From NCBI GenBank assembly GCA_016861165.1, contig BOKV01000007.1:1-64000 (forward strand): a stretch of 64,000 nt of DNA. The letters run 5' to 3'. Shown here in pieces: positions 8,294-17,957 of the stretch (position 1 is the first letter of the stretch; every line of letters begins with the position of its first letter). A program made the translations under genes and the position numbers. The notes beneath the pieces are model-generated. The model was not told the origin of the DNA and searched no databases. It saw nothing but the letters and a program-made list of their open reading frames with translations. The DNA is from Alphaproteobacteria bacterium. GTDB lineage: Bacteria; Pseudomonadota; Alphaproteobacteria; Rhizobiales; Rhizobiaceae.

Positions 8294-11200
8294 TCAGGCC
8301 TGGCCTTCGAGCGACCGTTCGAGCAGGGCGATCTCCTCGCCGGTCAGTTCGAAGGCGTCGTAGACGAGGCGGTCGATGTCGCGCTCGGCCGCCGCGATTT
8401 CCGCCGTCAGGCGCTTCACCTCGGCCGAGGCCTCGGCGTGCAGCGCCTCCCACCCGGCACGCTCCCTGACGGGCAGGTCGACCTTGAGCGCCCGCTTCAG
8501 CTCGGCGCGCAACTCGGCAAAGTCGAGTTCGTGGAAATCCCTCAGCTTGCGCGAAAGTCTTGCGCCCGGCGCGGCGAGGTCGGTGAGCAGGCGGTGGTGG
8601 AAGGACTTTTGCGCAGCAAGGCGGTTGGACGCGGACATTGTGCAGTCCTTCGCTAGCCGATCCAGCCCTTTCGCAACAGCATCCCAAACCGGGATCGGTA
8701 GTTTTTCGACATACTGCACACGCATTTCGTGCCAACCATGACGTACCGCCGGTGATATCCCCGTAAGGAAACTCCACGTCAGCGACGAATTTAGCAGCGC
8801 AAGAATTGAATAGTCGGCGTCCGGTATGAAGTATGACTTGTCATTCGAAAACGCACCGGAATCCTCCATCGCAAACATGCGTTCGTTCTGAAAGTGCGGG
8901 TACGAAATTTTCCGGCGTTCGAACCGCGGCTGATAGGCCAGTTGTGCCTGCTGCAGTTCCCACCATTCCTGCTGGGTGGCACGCTTTTCCAGTTTCTCCC
9001 GGAACGGCAGCAGCCAGTCGCGGATCGCCGGGTATTCGTCGATGTCGACCCTGCCCTTCGGCGTGTTGATCAGCCACAGCCCCTCGGGCTCGACGCGCCA
9101 GCGCTTGATGTTCTCGCCCTTGAGGAAGGGTTTCAGCAGCCCGGCCGATTTCGGGTCGGCGGCGACCAGCCGGTCGCGCGTTGGCGTGTCGACGACAAAG
9201 GCCTCATTGAGGCCTGTCTTGATGCCATAGAGCGGCGCGCCACAGACCTCGCCCAGCGTCTTGCGGCCCTTGGCGATCTTGTCGCGCAGAGCCGCCAGCG
9301 CGTCGTCCTCGAACTGCCAGGAGGCGCCGGTCAGCCGGGCGCGCGGCATGGCCCGCGCCCCTTCGGCGAAGGCGCTGCCGAGATCGGCCGGCGCCCGCGC
9401 GCCGATGTTGAGGAATTTCAGGTCGCCCTCGGGGGCGCCGATCTCGGCCTTCTTCCTCGCCGTCAGGATGGCCGGATAGGTGGTGACGCCCTCGAAAATC
9501 TGCACGTCGCCGAAATCGACCACCGTCTCGATGTCGGCGCGCTCGCCGAGCAGCAGGCGCAGCTTTTCGCCATAGCCCGCGCGAAAGAAGCTGGAGGTGG
9601 AAATGTAGCCGAGGCGGCCGCCGCCCTTCAGCAGCGACAGGCCCTTCTCGAAGAAATAGGCCGACAGGTCGGTGCGCTCGTCGGCCACCGCGTAGTGTTG
9701 CGCCAGCCATGGCTTGACCGGCTTGAGGTGCTCCATGCGCACATAGGGCGGGTTGCCGATGACGATGTCGAAGCCGCCGGCGGCGAAGATATCCGGGAAG
9801 GCGGCGCGCCAGTCGAACGGCCGGTCGGTGGCTCGCGGATCGTCGATGAGGCTGTTGCCGTCGCGGATCGTCTGGCCGAGCCGGGCCAGCCGATGCTGGC
9901 GGCGCGCCGTCTTTAGCCATAGCGCCAGGCGGGTGATCTCGGCCGATTCGATGTTGAGGTCGACGCCGTGCAGGTTGGCGGCGAGGATCTCGTCATAGAT
10001 GTCGAAGCCGGGCTCATCGCCCAGATCGGCCAGCCGCTCGGTGACCCGGCGATACTCGGCCGCCAGCACGTCGAAGGCGGCGATCAGGAACGCTCCCGAG
10101 CCGCAGGCGGGATCGACGATGGTGAGGCCGCGCAACGCCGCCAGGTAGTCGCGCCAGAACGCCCGCTCGGTGCTGTCGTCGGGCCAGGGCACCTCGCCGG
10201 ACTCGGGCAGCGTCGCGATGCCGGCATGGCGTTCGAGTAGCGCGTCGAAACGCTCCTTCAGCGTCTCGCCGACCGTGCGCTCGACCAGGAAGCGGGTGAC
10301 GTGGTCGGGCGTGTAGACGACCCCCTCGCGCTTGCGCTGCGAGACCCGGCCCGGTTCGGCCTCGCGCAGCTTTTCGATGTCGCCAATCGACTGCTCGAAA
10401 ATATGGCCGAGGACGTTGACCGAAACCTCCCGGCCGTAGTCCCACTCGACGAGCCGCGCCACATCCTCGGCGAGGTGGTCGGGAAGCACGACCGTGTCGG
10501 CAACCGGGTCCTCGGCGAAAAGGCCGCCATTGTAGGGCCAGACGTTGAAGCGCGGGTCGCCGACGGAATTGCCCTTGTCGATCCAGCGAAACAACCGGTT
10601 GACATTCTGCCATACCGGCTTCGGATCGAAACCGCTCTTCTCGTTGACGGCATCGAGGAAGATCTTGCGCGGCAGCATGCCGTTGCCCGAGGCGAACGCG
10701 ATGAAGATGACCCGGTCGAGCAGCTTCTGAGCTGTCTCGATCGCCTTCAGGTGGTCCAGCTTCGGGCCATCCGCCTCGTTTTCGAGGAAACCGACCAGCC
10801 TGCCCCGCAGCACGCGGTAGTCGTCATAGAGCTTGTCGGTGACGTCCTTCAGCGCATTGTCGGACTGGCGCAGCAATGCCTCGGTGTCGCCGCCAATCAG
10901 GCGCCGGGCCTCGAGGACGAGCAGCAGCCGGTTCAGCTCATCCGGCTCGTCGATCCGCGAAAGATCGAACCGTTCGTAGGCCTCGCGACCGCGCCCGAAT
11001 CGGTAGAGCCGCAGTTCGAGGCAGTTCGACACGAGCACCCATTTGGCTCCGGGTGCATCGGCGGCGTAATCCCACGCCTGCTGCACGGGGCTGATGCCGC
11101 GACCGGGCATGATCTTGTCGAGGTCGGCCGTGTCGGGGCCCTTCATTTCCAGCGGCGCCACGACGTGGTTGTCGGCACCGTCGGGAAAGAAGCGCCCGAG

Positions 11201-11428
11201 CGCCACATCCACCGGCTTGCGGCGCAGCGGATATTCGAACGCCAGGTTGTACTCGGTCTCCGACGAGAACGGCCGGTAGCCGAGAACACCCGACAGAACT
11301 TCCTGAAAGAAGGTGTTGCGGACCTGGGTTTCACGCTGCGCGCGGAACGCGACGGCCTGCGCACGCTTGGCGTATTTGCGGGCGAAGGAAAGCTGGTCCC
11401 GCGTCGGATCGATGGCCTTTACCGACAT
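8294..11428 (-). CDS. Type IIG restriction-modification enzyme (Eco57I/PglX-like, single chain)
   Basis: A protein of about 1,044 residues combining nuclease and methyltransferase. Numbered from an alternative upstream start at 11545, a PD-(D/E)xK-like nuclease motif lies at 111-135 (PVDVALG then PLEMKG), the SAM-binding motif DPACGSGAFL at 478-487 and the gamma-class N6-adenine catalytic motif NPPY at 598-601. The rest is a target-recognition region with a C-terminal helical spacer. I prefer the ATG at 11428 (MSVKAIDPTRDQLSFARKYA), because the extra 39 residues are Gly/Pro/Arg-rich and run through a GGAGGC palindrome. It would cut and methylate DNA at its own site. No separate S subunit or BREX/DISARM partner is adjacent. 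Such solitary genes are commonly acquired horizontally. Confidence 0.85.
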   Translation of the reverse strand: MSVKAIDPTRDQLSFARKYAKRAQAVAFRAQRETQVRNTFFQEVLSGVLGYRPFSSETEYNLAFEYPLRRKPVDVALGRFFPDGADNHVVAPLEMKGPDTADLDKIMPGRGISPVQQAWDYAADAPGAKWVLVSNCLELRLYRFGRGREAYERFDLSRIDEPDELNRLLLVLEARRLIGGDTEALLRQSDNALKDVTDKLYDDYRVLRGRLVGFLENEADGPKLDHLKAIETAQKLLDRVIFIAFASGNGMLPRKIFLDAVNEKSGFDPKPVWQNVNRLFRWIDKGNSVGDPRFNVWPYNGGLFAEDPVADTVVLPDHLAEDVARLVEWDYGREVSVNVLGHIFEQSIGDIEKLREAEPGRVSQRKREGVVYTPDHVTRFLVERTVGETLKERFDALLERHAGIATLPESGEVPWPDDSTERAFWRDYLAALRGLTIVDPACGSGAFLIAAFDVLAAEYRRVTERLADLGDEPGFDIYDEILAANLHGVDLNIESAEITRLALWLKTARRQHRLARLGQTIRDGNSLIDDPRATDRPFDWRAAFPDIFAAGGFDIVIGNPPYVRMEHLKPVKPWLAQHYAVADERTDLSAYFFEKGLSLLKGGGRLGYISTSSFFRAGYGEKLRLLLGERADIETVVDFGDVQIFEGVTTYPAILTARKKAEIGAPEGDLKFLNIGARAPADLGSAFAEGARAMPRARLTGASWQFEDDALAALRDKIAKGRKTLGEVCGAPLYGIKTGLNEAFVVDTPTRDRLVAADPKSAGLLKPFLKGENIKRWRVEPEGLWLINTPKGRVDIDEYPAIRDWLLPFREKLEKRATQQEWWELQQAQLAYQPRFERRKISYPHFQNERMFAMEDSGAFSNDKSYFIPDADYSILALLNSSLTWSFLTGISPAVRHGWHEMRVQYVEKLPIPVWDAVAKGLDRLAKDCTMSASNRLAAQKSFHHRLLTDLAAPGARLSRKLRDFHELDFAELRAELKRALKVDLPVRERAGWEALHAEASAEVKRLTAEIAAAERDIDRLVYDAFELTGEEIALLERSLEGQA

Positions 11429-11671
11429 GGCCCTGTCGATAGCCTTTGGCGCGAACAGCGGCACATGGGGCAGAACCGGAGGCCTGCGGCCTCCGCCAAG
11501 GCCGCCAACCGGCAATTCGACTCCAGCAGCCATGAACAGATTCATGCCGGCGAGTTAGCCGCAAAACGGCGCGGCTGTCGACCGCGGGGTGCTTCGCCGG
11601 CGCCGCGGCCGACAACTGGGCGGTGGACAACGGCGGTCGACGACCCTCGGCAGGTCTGGGGTTGAGGTCCC

Positions 11672-13408
11672 TCAGGCGGCGGCCTTTTGAGCGCGCGCCA
11701 GACCCTCGCGCAGGTGGTCGAGATCGGCGCCCTGGCCATAGTGCTGGGTGGCGAGGAAGGATTCGACGCCGAAGGCCGGGTCGAGGCGGAAGGCCTCGGC
11801 CAGATGGGCGGCGGCCGCCATCTGGTCGCCGAGCCAGGCATGGGTGGCAGCGACAAAGGCGTGCTGGCCGGCGTCCATGGCCGACAGGCGCATGAACGCC
11901 TCGATCGCCTCGCCATACTGGCGGGCGGTGAAGTGGGCCTTGCCGAGATGGCTCCAGAACCGCTCCGGGTGGTGCGGGTTGAGCCGCATCGCCTTGCCGA
12001 TCCACTCGATGCCCTCGCCCGGCCGGCCGAGCCAGGTGAGCAGTTCGCCCTGCTGGACGACGACCAGATCGTAGTTGGGATTGAGCGCCAGCGCCCGCTC
12101 CTGGTGGTAGCGAGCCCGGTTGAGGTCGTTGCGGGTGATGTGGACGGCGGCAAGGATGCGGTGGACGTCGGCGTCGTTGTCGTCGAGGGAAAGCGCCTTC
12201 TCCAGTTCGCTGGCGACGATGGCAAAGGCGGCGTCCGCATCGTCGAGCCAGCCATAGCCCCAGGCCTGGCCGAGGATGCAGCCATACCAGGCATGGGCGT
12301 GGGCATAGTCGGGATCGAGTTCGATGGCGCGCAGAATGAGCTTCTGCGCCTCGACATTGTCCTCGCGGGTGGAGCGGTGGTGGCGCACCTTGGCGGCCAG
12401 CACGCATTCATAGGCCGCCAGGCTCGCCGGCGTCTTGCGGACCAGCTGGTCCTGCTGGGCGGCCTCGACGCGGCCGGGCAGGGTGGCGACGATCGCCGCC
12501 GTCACCTCGTCCTGGATGGCGAAGACGTCGTCGAGCCGGCGGTCATATTTCTCGGCCCAGATATGGGCGTCGGTGGCGGTGTCGATGAGCTGGACGGTGA
12601 CGCGCAGCCGGTCGCCCGACTTGCGCACGCTGCCCTCGACCAGATACTGGGCGCCGAGCTTGCCGGCCACATCGCGCAGGTTCACCGCCTGGCCCTTGTA
12701 GACGAAGGTGGAGTTGCGCGAGATGACGAACAGCTCGTGGCGGCGCGACAGTTCGGTGATGATATCCTCGGTCAGCCCGTCGACGAAATATTCCTGCTCG
12801 GCGTCGCCGCTCATGTTGGTGAACGGCATGACCGCGATCGACGGCTTGACCACCGGGCGCGGCTCGGCGGCGCCAGCGGCGGCGCGGACGGGCTCGTCGA
12901 CCAGCACGCGCCAGACCCGGACGGGGCGCGAGATGTTCTTGAGCGCGCGCTCGCCGAGATCCTCATAGGCGAGGTCGAGGCGCTCGGCGACCTGGTCGTG
13001 GACGGCCTGGGTGATGCAGATGCCGCCGACATCGGCGAGCTGTTCAAGGCGCGAGGCGATGTTGACGCCGTCGCCGTAGATGTCGCCGTCGTCGAAGATG
13101 ATGTCGCCGAGATTGATGCCGATGCGGAACTCGATGCGCCGGTCGGCGGCGACATCGGCGTTGCGCCGGCGCATCCTGAGCTGGACCTCGGCGGCACAGC
13201 GCACGGCGTCGGCGACCGACTGGAACTCGACCAGCATGCCGTCGCCGGTGGTCTTGATGATGCGGCCCTGGTTCTTGGCTATGGCCGGGTCGATCAGCTC
13301 GATGCGGTGGGTGCGCAGGCGCGCCAAGGTACCCCGCTCGTCGGCCTCCATCAGCCGCGAGTAGCCCGCCATGTCGGCGGCAAGAACGGCGGCGAGCCTG
13401 TGTTCCAT
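11672..13408 (-). CDS. Adenylate/guanylate cyclase with TolB-like domain and TPRs
   Basis: A 578-residue cytoplasmic protein. Residues 1-165 form a class III cyclase catalytic domain with both metal aspartates (D12 in LAADMAGYS, D56 in TTGDGMLVEF) and the transition-state pair N116/R120 in GDGVNIASR. A linker leads to a TolB-like domain (PSIAVMPFTNMSGDAEQEYF, about 200-320) and a C-terminal TPR array (for example AIELDPDYAHAHAWYG). This architecture is abundant in Rhizobiales. The TPR part probably senses or binds partners; it has no membrane segment. Substrate (ATP or GTP) cannot be decided by eye. The gene is divergent from the efflux operon at 13603. Confidence 0.9.
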   Translation of the reverse strand: MEHRLAAVLAADMAGYSRLMEADERGTLARLRTHRIELIDPAIAKNQGRIIKTTGDGMLVEFQSVADAVRCAAEVQLRMRRRNADVAADRRIEFRIGINLGDIIFDDGDIYGDGVNIASRLEQLADVGGICITQAVHDQVAERLDLAYEDLGERALKNISRPVRVWRVLVDEPVRAAAGAAEPRPVVKPSIAVMPFTNMSGDAEQEYFVDGLTEDIITELSRRHELFVISRNSTFVYKGQAVNLRDVAGKLGAQYLVEGSVRKSGDRLRVTVQLIDTATDAHIWAEKYDRRLDDVFAIQDEVTAAIVATLPGRVEAAQQDQLVRKTPASLAAYECVLAAKVRHHRSTREDNVEAQKLILRAIELDPDYAHAHAWYGCILGQAWGYGWLDDADAAFAIVASELEKALSLDDNDADVHRILAAVHITRNDLNRARYHQERALALNPNYDLVVVQQGELLTWLGRPGEGIEWIGKAMRLNPHHPERFWSHLGKAHFTARQYGEAIEAFMRLSAMDAGQHAFVAATHAWLGDQMAAAAHLAEAFRLDPAFGVESFLATQHYGQGADLDHLREGLARAQKAAA

Positions 13409-13602
13409 GACCCTTCCCTCGCCAACCTGCTATCATAGCAGGCGGGCGCCGAAAGCAAAGGGCCGATGCCCGGGTCGATTGGGTGCCGGCTCCCGGGCTC
13501 CGGATTGGCGGCCGGCCATCATTTGACCGATCGCAAATGCGATGGCCGCATGTTCGTGCTAGCCACGCGCCAGCATTTTCCTTGGAAGGAACGGTGTGGC
13601 CG

Positions 13603-14856
13603 ATGGCGCAGAGAACCGAGATCGAGGCGATCGCGCGCCAGGGTGCCCGGCGCTGGCCGGCCCGCGCGGCCGCGCTGGCGGTTGTCGCGGCGGGCGTGGC
13701 GGGCCTCTTCTACTACCTTTCCATCCGCGGCGAGGCGACCGCGACCCGCTATGTCACGGCCGAGGTGCGCCACGCCGACATCATCGTCACGGTCACGGCG
13801 ACGGGAACGATCGAGCCGACCAACCAGGTCGACATCTCGAGCGAACTGTCGGGGCGCGTTCGCAGCGTCGAGGTCGACTACAACGACATGGTCAAGCGCG
13901 GCCAGGTGCTGGCCAGGCTGGACACCGACCGGTTGGAGGCCAATGTCGAACATGCCGAGGCGACGCTGCTGGCGCGCAAGGCGAGCCTGGCCGAGGCGGT
14001 GGCGACGCTCAACGAGCGCCGCGACACGCATGAACGCATCGCCCGGCTCGAACAGCAGGGCATCGCCACGCGCGAAACGCTGCTGGCGGCCAAGGCCGCG
14101 CTGGAGCGGGCGGAGGCCGGCGTCGAGAGCGCCAGGGCCAATGTGCGGGTCGCCGAGGCCAGCTTGAAGCTCGAACGGACCAATCTCGACAAGGCCTGCA
14201 TCTGCTCGCCGATCGACGGCATCGTGCTGGCCCGCACGGTCGAGCCGGGCCAGGTGGTGGCCGCCACCTTGCAGGCGCCGACCCTGTTCACACTGGCCGA
14301 AGGGCTGTCGCGCATGCGGCTGACGGTCGACGTCGACGAGGCCGATATCGGCAAGGTCAACACCGGCAACCGCGCCGAGTTCACGGTCGAGGCGTTCCAG
14401 GACCGCCGGTTCGAGGCGGTGATCTCGCAATTGCGCTTCGCGCCGCGCACCATCGACGGCGTCGTCACCTACGAGGCGATCCTTGACGTCGACAATGACG
14501 ACCTGGCGCTGCGGCCCGGAATGACGGCGACGGCCGAGATCACCGTGGCCAGGGTCGACGGCGCGCTCGCCGTGCCGAACGCGGCGCTGCGCTACACGCC
14601 GTCGGCAGAAGGCGACGAGGGCCAAAGCGGCAGGGGCCTGCTCGGCATGCTGCTGCCGCGGCCGCCGCGGGGCACCACCCGGCCCGCCACGACGGCCGGC
14701 CAGGACGGACGGCGACCGGTCTGGGTACTGCGCGACGGCGCGCCCGTGGAGGTGCGGATCAGGACCGGCGAGACCGACGGCTTGGTGACGCAACTGCTCG
14801 ACGGCGACCTGGCGGCCGGCGATGCGGTGATCGTCGACGCGGAGGTGACCCGATGA
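13603..14856 (+). CDS. MacA-type periplasmic adaptor of an ABC efflux system
   Basis: A membrane-fusion protein of about 417 residues. It has one N-terminal transmembrane anchor (ALAVVAAGVAGLFYYLSI), a biotinyl-lipoyl half-motif (GTIEPTNQVDISSELSGRVR), a long alpha-helical hairpin (about 90-180), the second lipoyl half (CSPIDGIVLARTVEPGQVV) and beta-barrel/membrane-proximal domains. The C-terminal region has a Pro/Arg-rich insertion (LLPRPPRGTTRPATTAGQ). The start is uncertain: SD GGAAGGA lies 12 nt before ATG 13603 and 3 nt before an in-frame GTG at 13594. It overlaps the ATPase gene by ATGA, so the three genes form one operon. Exported substrate unknown; no outer-membrane TolC gene is nearby. 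Confidence 0.88.
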   Translation: MAQRTEIEAIARQGARRWPARAAALAVVAAGVAGLFYYLSIRGEATATRYVTAEVRHADIIVTVTATGTIEPTNQVDISSELSGRVRSVEVDYNDMVKRGQVLARLDTDRLEANVEHAEATLLARKASLAEAVATLNERRDTHERIARLEQQGIATRETLLAAKAALERAEAGVESARANVRVAEASLKLERTNLDKACICSPIDGIVLARTVEPGQVVAATLQAPTLFTLAEGLSRMRLTVDVDEADIGKVNTGNRAEFTVEAFQDRRFEAVISQLRFAPRTIDGVVTYEAILDVDNDDLALRPGMTATAEITVARVDGALAVPNAALRYTPSAEGDEGQSGRGLLGMLLPRPPRGTTRPATTAGQDGRRPVWVLRDGAPVEVRIRTGETDGLVTQLLDGDLAAGDAVIVDAEVTR

Positions 14857-15611
14857 ACGTCGCCGAACGCCGTCGCCGGGCCGGCGGAGAGGCGCCGGCG
14901 CCGCGGACCGGCGAGCCGCCGCTGATCAGCCTGCGCGGTGTCACCCGCGTCTTCGGCGAGGGCGATGCCGCGGTCCACGCCCTGCGCGGCATCGACCTCG
15001 ACATCGGCGCCGGCGAGTTCGTCGCCATCATGGGGCCGAGCGGATCGGGCAAGTCGACGGCGATGAACATACTGGGCTGCCTCGACACCCCGACGACGGG
15101 CCGCTACTTCTTCGCCGGCGCCGATGTCGGCGGCTTCGACCGCCGCCAGCGCGCCCTGCTGCGGCGCAATTTCCTGGGCTTCGTGTTCCAGCGCTACAAT
15201 CTGCTGGCCCGCACCTCGGCGATCGACAATGTCGAACTGCCGCTGATCTACAAGGGGATCGGCGCGGCGGCGCGGCGCCGGCTTGCCCTGGCGGTGCTCG
15301 ACAAGGTCGGCCTCGCCGGCAAGGAGGGCCGCGATCCCTCGCAATTGTCGGGCGGCGAGCAGCAGCGCGTCGCCATCGCCCGCGCCATCGTCTCGGCGCC
15401 GCAAGTGGTGCTGGCCGACGAGCCGACCGGCAATCTCGACACGGCGCGCAGCCGCGAGATCATGGAACTGCTGAGCCGGCTGAACCGTGACGAGGGCATC
15501 ACCATCATCATCGTCACCCACGAATCGGACATGGCCGCCTACGCCCGCCGGCTGGTTCATTTCGTTGACGGAATGATCGACGACGACAGGCCGACTGCGG
15601 GGCGGCAATGA
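14853..15611 (+). CDS. MacB-type ABC transporter ATPase
   Basis: A 252-residue ATP-binding subunit of the LolD/MacB class. Walker A GPSGSGKST, the Q-loop FVFQRYNLL, the signature LSGGEQQRVAIARAI and Walker B VVLADEPTGNLD are all intact, with the switch His in IIVTHESDMA. It starts at the ATGA overlap with the adaptor and ends in an ATGA overlap with the permease, so translation is coupled. Unlike E. coli MacB, ATPase and permease are separate chains. It powers mechanotransmission of substrate from the periplasm through an outer-membrane channel not encoded here. Confidence 0.92.
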   Translation: MNVAERRRRAGGEAPAPRTGEPPLISLRGVTRVFGEGDAAVHALRGIDLDIGAGEFVAIMGPSGSGKSTAMNILGCLDTPTTGRYFFAGADVGGFDRRQRALLRRNFLGFVFQRYNLLARTSAIDNVELPLIYKGIGAAARRRLALAVLDKVGLAGKEGRDPSQLSGGEQQRVAIARAIVSAPQVVLADEPTGNLDTARSREIMELLSRLNRDEGITIIIVTHESDMAAYARRLVHFVDGMIDDDRPTAGRQ

Positions 15612-16816
15612 TCGCCGAAACCATCCGCCAGGCGCTGAAGGCGATCCTGCGCAACGCGCTGCGCTCGTTCCTGACGATACTGGGCATCATCATCGGCGTC
15701 GCCGCGGTGATCGCCATGGTGACGCTCGGCCAGGGCTCGACCACCCAGGTGGAGGCCGACGTCGCCAGCATGGGCGCCAACCTGCTGATGGTGCGGCCGG
15801 GTCGGATGATGGGCCCAGGCGGCAGCAGCCGGACCGCCTCGCCGTTCACCATGCGCGACGTGGAGGCGATCGAGGCGCAAGTCCCCGGCGTCACCGTCGC
15901 GGCGCCGACCAGCGTCAACCAGATGACGGTGATCTTCGGCAACACCAACCACCCGACCTCGGTGACCGGCACCGACAATCGCTACCTGGCGGCGCGCGAC
16001 TGGTCGCTGGCGGCGGGCCGCGAGTTCCTGGACAGCGAGCTGCGCGCCGGCTCGGCCGCCTGCATCCTGGGGTCGACCGCGCGGCGCGAGCTGTTCGGCG
16101 CCACCGACCCGCTCGGCGAGACGGTGCGCATGGCCCGCATCTCCTGCCGGGTGATCGGTGTCCTCGAGGCCAAGGGCGCCTCGAGCTTCGGCCAGGACCA
16201 GGACGACGTGGTGCTGATGCCGCTGCGCGCCTTCCAGCGGCGCATTGCCGGCAACCAGGACGTGAACCTGATCCATGTGGCGATCGGCGCCGGGCTGTCG
16301 ACCGAGAAAGCCAAGGCCGACATCGAGCAGCTGATGCGCGAGCGGCGGCGCGTGCGGCCCGGCGAGAACGACGACTTCACGGTGATGGACATGAAGGAGC
16401 TCGCCTCCATGCTGACCGGCATCACCACGGTGATGACCGGGATGCTGTCGGCGGTGGCCGCCGTCAGCCTGCTGGTCGGCGGTATCGGCATCATGAACAT
16501 CATGCTGGTGTCGGTGACCGAGCGCACGCGCGAGATCGGCATCCGGCTCGCCATCGGCGCGACCGAGGGCCAGGTGCTGATGCAGTTCCTGGTCGAGGCG
16601 ATCGTGCTGTCGCTGTTCGGCGGCCTGATCGGCATCGGCGCTGGGCTGTCGCTGGCGGCGATCGGCACGCGCTACCTGGCCGTGCCGTTCGAGCCCGACC
16701 TGTCGGTGATTGTCATCGCGTTCGGCTTCTCGGCGATGATCGGCATCGTCTTCGGCTTCTTCCCGGCACGCCGCGCCGCGCGGCTCGACCCGATCGAGGC
16801 TCTGCGTCACGAGTGA
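15608..16816 (+). CDS. MacB-type ABC transporter permease (FtsX domain)
   Basis: A 402-residue inner-membrane protein. Residues about 20-42 form the first membrane helix (FLTILGIIIGVAAVIAMVTL), followed by the large periplasmic MacB-PCD domain (about 50-250) and three C-terminal helices of the FtsX domain; the conserved MNIMLVSVTERTREIGIRLA block is present near residue 300. It ends with the common FFPARRAARLDPIEALRHE tail. This is the last gene of the adaptor-ATPase-permease operon. The substrate (macrolide, peptide or lipoprotein) cannot be predicted. Confidence 0.92.
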   Translation: MIAETIRQALKAILRNALRSFLTILGIIIGVAAVIAMVTLGQGSTTQVEADVASMGANLLMVRPGRMMGPGGSSRTASPFTMRDVEAIEAQVPGVTVAAPTSVNQMTVIFGNTNHPTSVTGTDNRYLAARDWSLAAGREFLDSELRAGSAACILGSTARRELFGATDPLGETVRMARISCRVIGVLEAKGASSFGQDQDDVVLMPLRAFQRRIAGNQDVNLIHVAIGAGLSTEKAKADIEQLMRERRRVRPGENDDFTVMDMKELASMLTGITTVMTGMLSAVAAVSLLVGGIGIMNIMLVSVTERTREIGIRLAIGATEGQVLMQFLVEAIVLSLFGGLIGIGAGLSLAAIGTRYLAVPFEPDLSVIVIAFGFSAMIGIVFGFFPARRAARLDPIEALRHE

Positions 16817-16849
16817 GCGGCAGGACGCGCGCATCGGCGCGAGGTTCGT

Positions 16850-17044
16850 TCAGTTCGCGTGGTGCGAGTGGCCGTAGGTCCGGCCAGACTTCGCATCCTT
16901 GAGATCCATCACCCGTTCGTTGACCTTCAGGATTGCCAGGCATTGCGGCTCGGGGGCGGCAGCCTTGGTATAGAGCAGCACCGCGGTCGTCGTGGTTGGC
17001 GTGCCGTCGGGGCAGGCGGCCAGAACCTTTCTTCGCTCGGTTGC
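16850..17044 (-). pseudogene. Possible gene remnant, 3' end only
   Basis: An open frame here encodes a natural-looking C-terminus (AVLLYTKAAAPEPQCLAILK then VNERVMDLKDAKSGRTYGHS), with residue composition unlike the Arg/Pro-rich noise of neighbouring shadow frames. No ATG, GTG or TTG with a Shine-Dalgarno sequence precedes it; upstream the frame runs into the SDR gene on the same strand in another phase. It could be a decayed gene or a small protein with an unusual start. I recognise no family. It lies between the convergent MacB-like operon and the SDR gene. Confidence 0.3.
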
Positions 17045-17087
17045 CGAGGCTGTTTGGCTCCTTACCGGGCGACCCGGGGCGGGCGGC

Positions 17088-17957
17088 TCAGCGCCAACTC
17101 CCTTCCGCCCACATGCGGCGCAGGGCCGAGCGGTAGTCGGGACAGGCGTAGGCAAGGCCGAGCACGCGCTTCGACTGGACGTTCGACACCCGCTTGTTCT
17201 CGCCATAGAAGGAGCGCGCCATCGGCGAGAGCTCGGCGGTGGCGAAATCGGTCTCGGGCGGCGGCTCCACGCCGGCCAGCGCGCAGGCGAAGGCGACCAC
17301 GTCCTGCGGCGGCGCCGGCTCGTCGTCGGTGATGTTGAAGATGCCCGCCGCCCCCAGTTCGGCGGCGCGGGCAAAGGCTTGCGCGATATCGTCGCGATGG
17401 ACCCGGTTGAACACCTGGCCCGGCTTGACCAGACGGCGCGCCGTGCCGGCGGCGATGTTGACGAAGGCGTTGCGGCCGGGACCATAGATGCCGGACAGGC
17501 GCAGAATGGCGAGCGGCACGCCGCGGCGGGCGGCGAGGCCGGTCCAGGCGCGCTCGGCCTCGAGGCGGGCACGCGAGCGCGCCGAGACCGGCCGGCAGGG
17601 GCTGTCCTCGTCGACCCAGGCGCCGCCATGGTCGCCATAGACGCCGACGGTCGACAGATAGCAGAGCCATACGAGCTCCGGCGCCGCCGCCAGGCGTTCG
17701 CCGAAGGCGGCGATCACCGGATCGCCGGCCTGGTCGGGGCCGACCGATACCAGCACGTGGCTGGCGCCGGCGATCGCCGCGTCGAGTTCCGGCGTTGGCG
17801 CGCCGGCAAAGACGAGCGGCGCCAAGCCGGCGGCCTGCAGCTCGGCGAAGCGGCGTGGCGAACGCGTGGTGCCGGCGACGTGCTCGAAGCGGCCCGCCAC
17901 CGCCTGCGCGCAGGCAAGCGCCGAATAGCCGGCGCCGAAGACGAGCAGCCGGCTCAT
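17088..17957 (-). CDS. NAD(P)-dependent SDR-like epimerase/reductase
   Basis: A 289-residue protein with an N-terminal Rossmann fold (LLVFGAGYSALACAQAVAGR). The sequence then reads LCYLSTVGVYGDHGGAWVDE, giving the Tyr of an extended SDR, and LAILRLSGIYGPGRN, the usual substrate-side block. This is the YeeZ-like atypical epimerase family often encoded beside queG in Rhizobiales. The start ATG 17957 overlaps the queG stop by 4 nt (ATGA), so translation is coupled. The exact reaction is not known. Confidence 0.85.
   Translation of the reverse strand: MSRLLVFGAGYSALACAQAVAGRFEHVAGTTRSPRRFAELQAAGLAPLVFAGAPTPELDAAIAGASHVLVSVGPDQAGDPVIAAFGERLAAAPELVWLCYLSTVGVYGDHGGAWVDEDSPCRPVSARSRARLEAERAWTGLAARRGVPLAILRLSGIYGPGRNAFVNIAAGTARRLVKPGQVFNRVHRDDIAQAFARAAELGAAGIFNITDDEPAPPQDVVAFACALAGVEPPPETDFATAELSPMARSFYGENKRVSNVQSKRVLGLAYACPDYRSALRRMWAEGSWR

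Noticed and set aside
8294-11428. PglX of a BREX system
   Set aside because: No pglZ, brxC or brxL gene is adjacent; the nuclease-like N-terminus and lone gene favour type IIG.
13523-13536. FNR-like site TTGACCGATCGCAA before the MacA-type gene
   Set aside because: The right half does not fit RTCAA; only one half matches, so a site is not supported.
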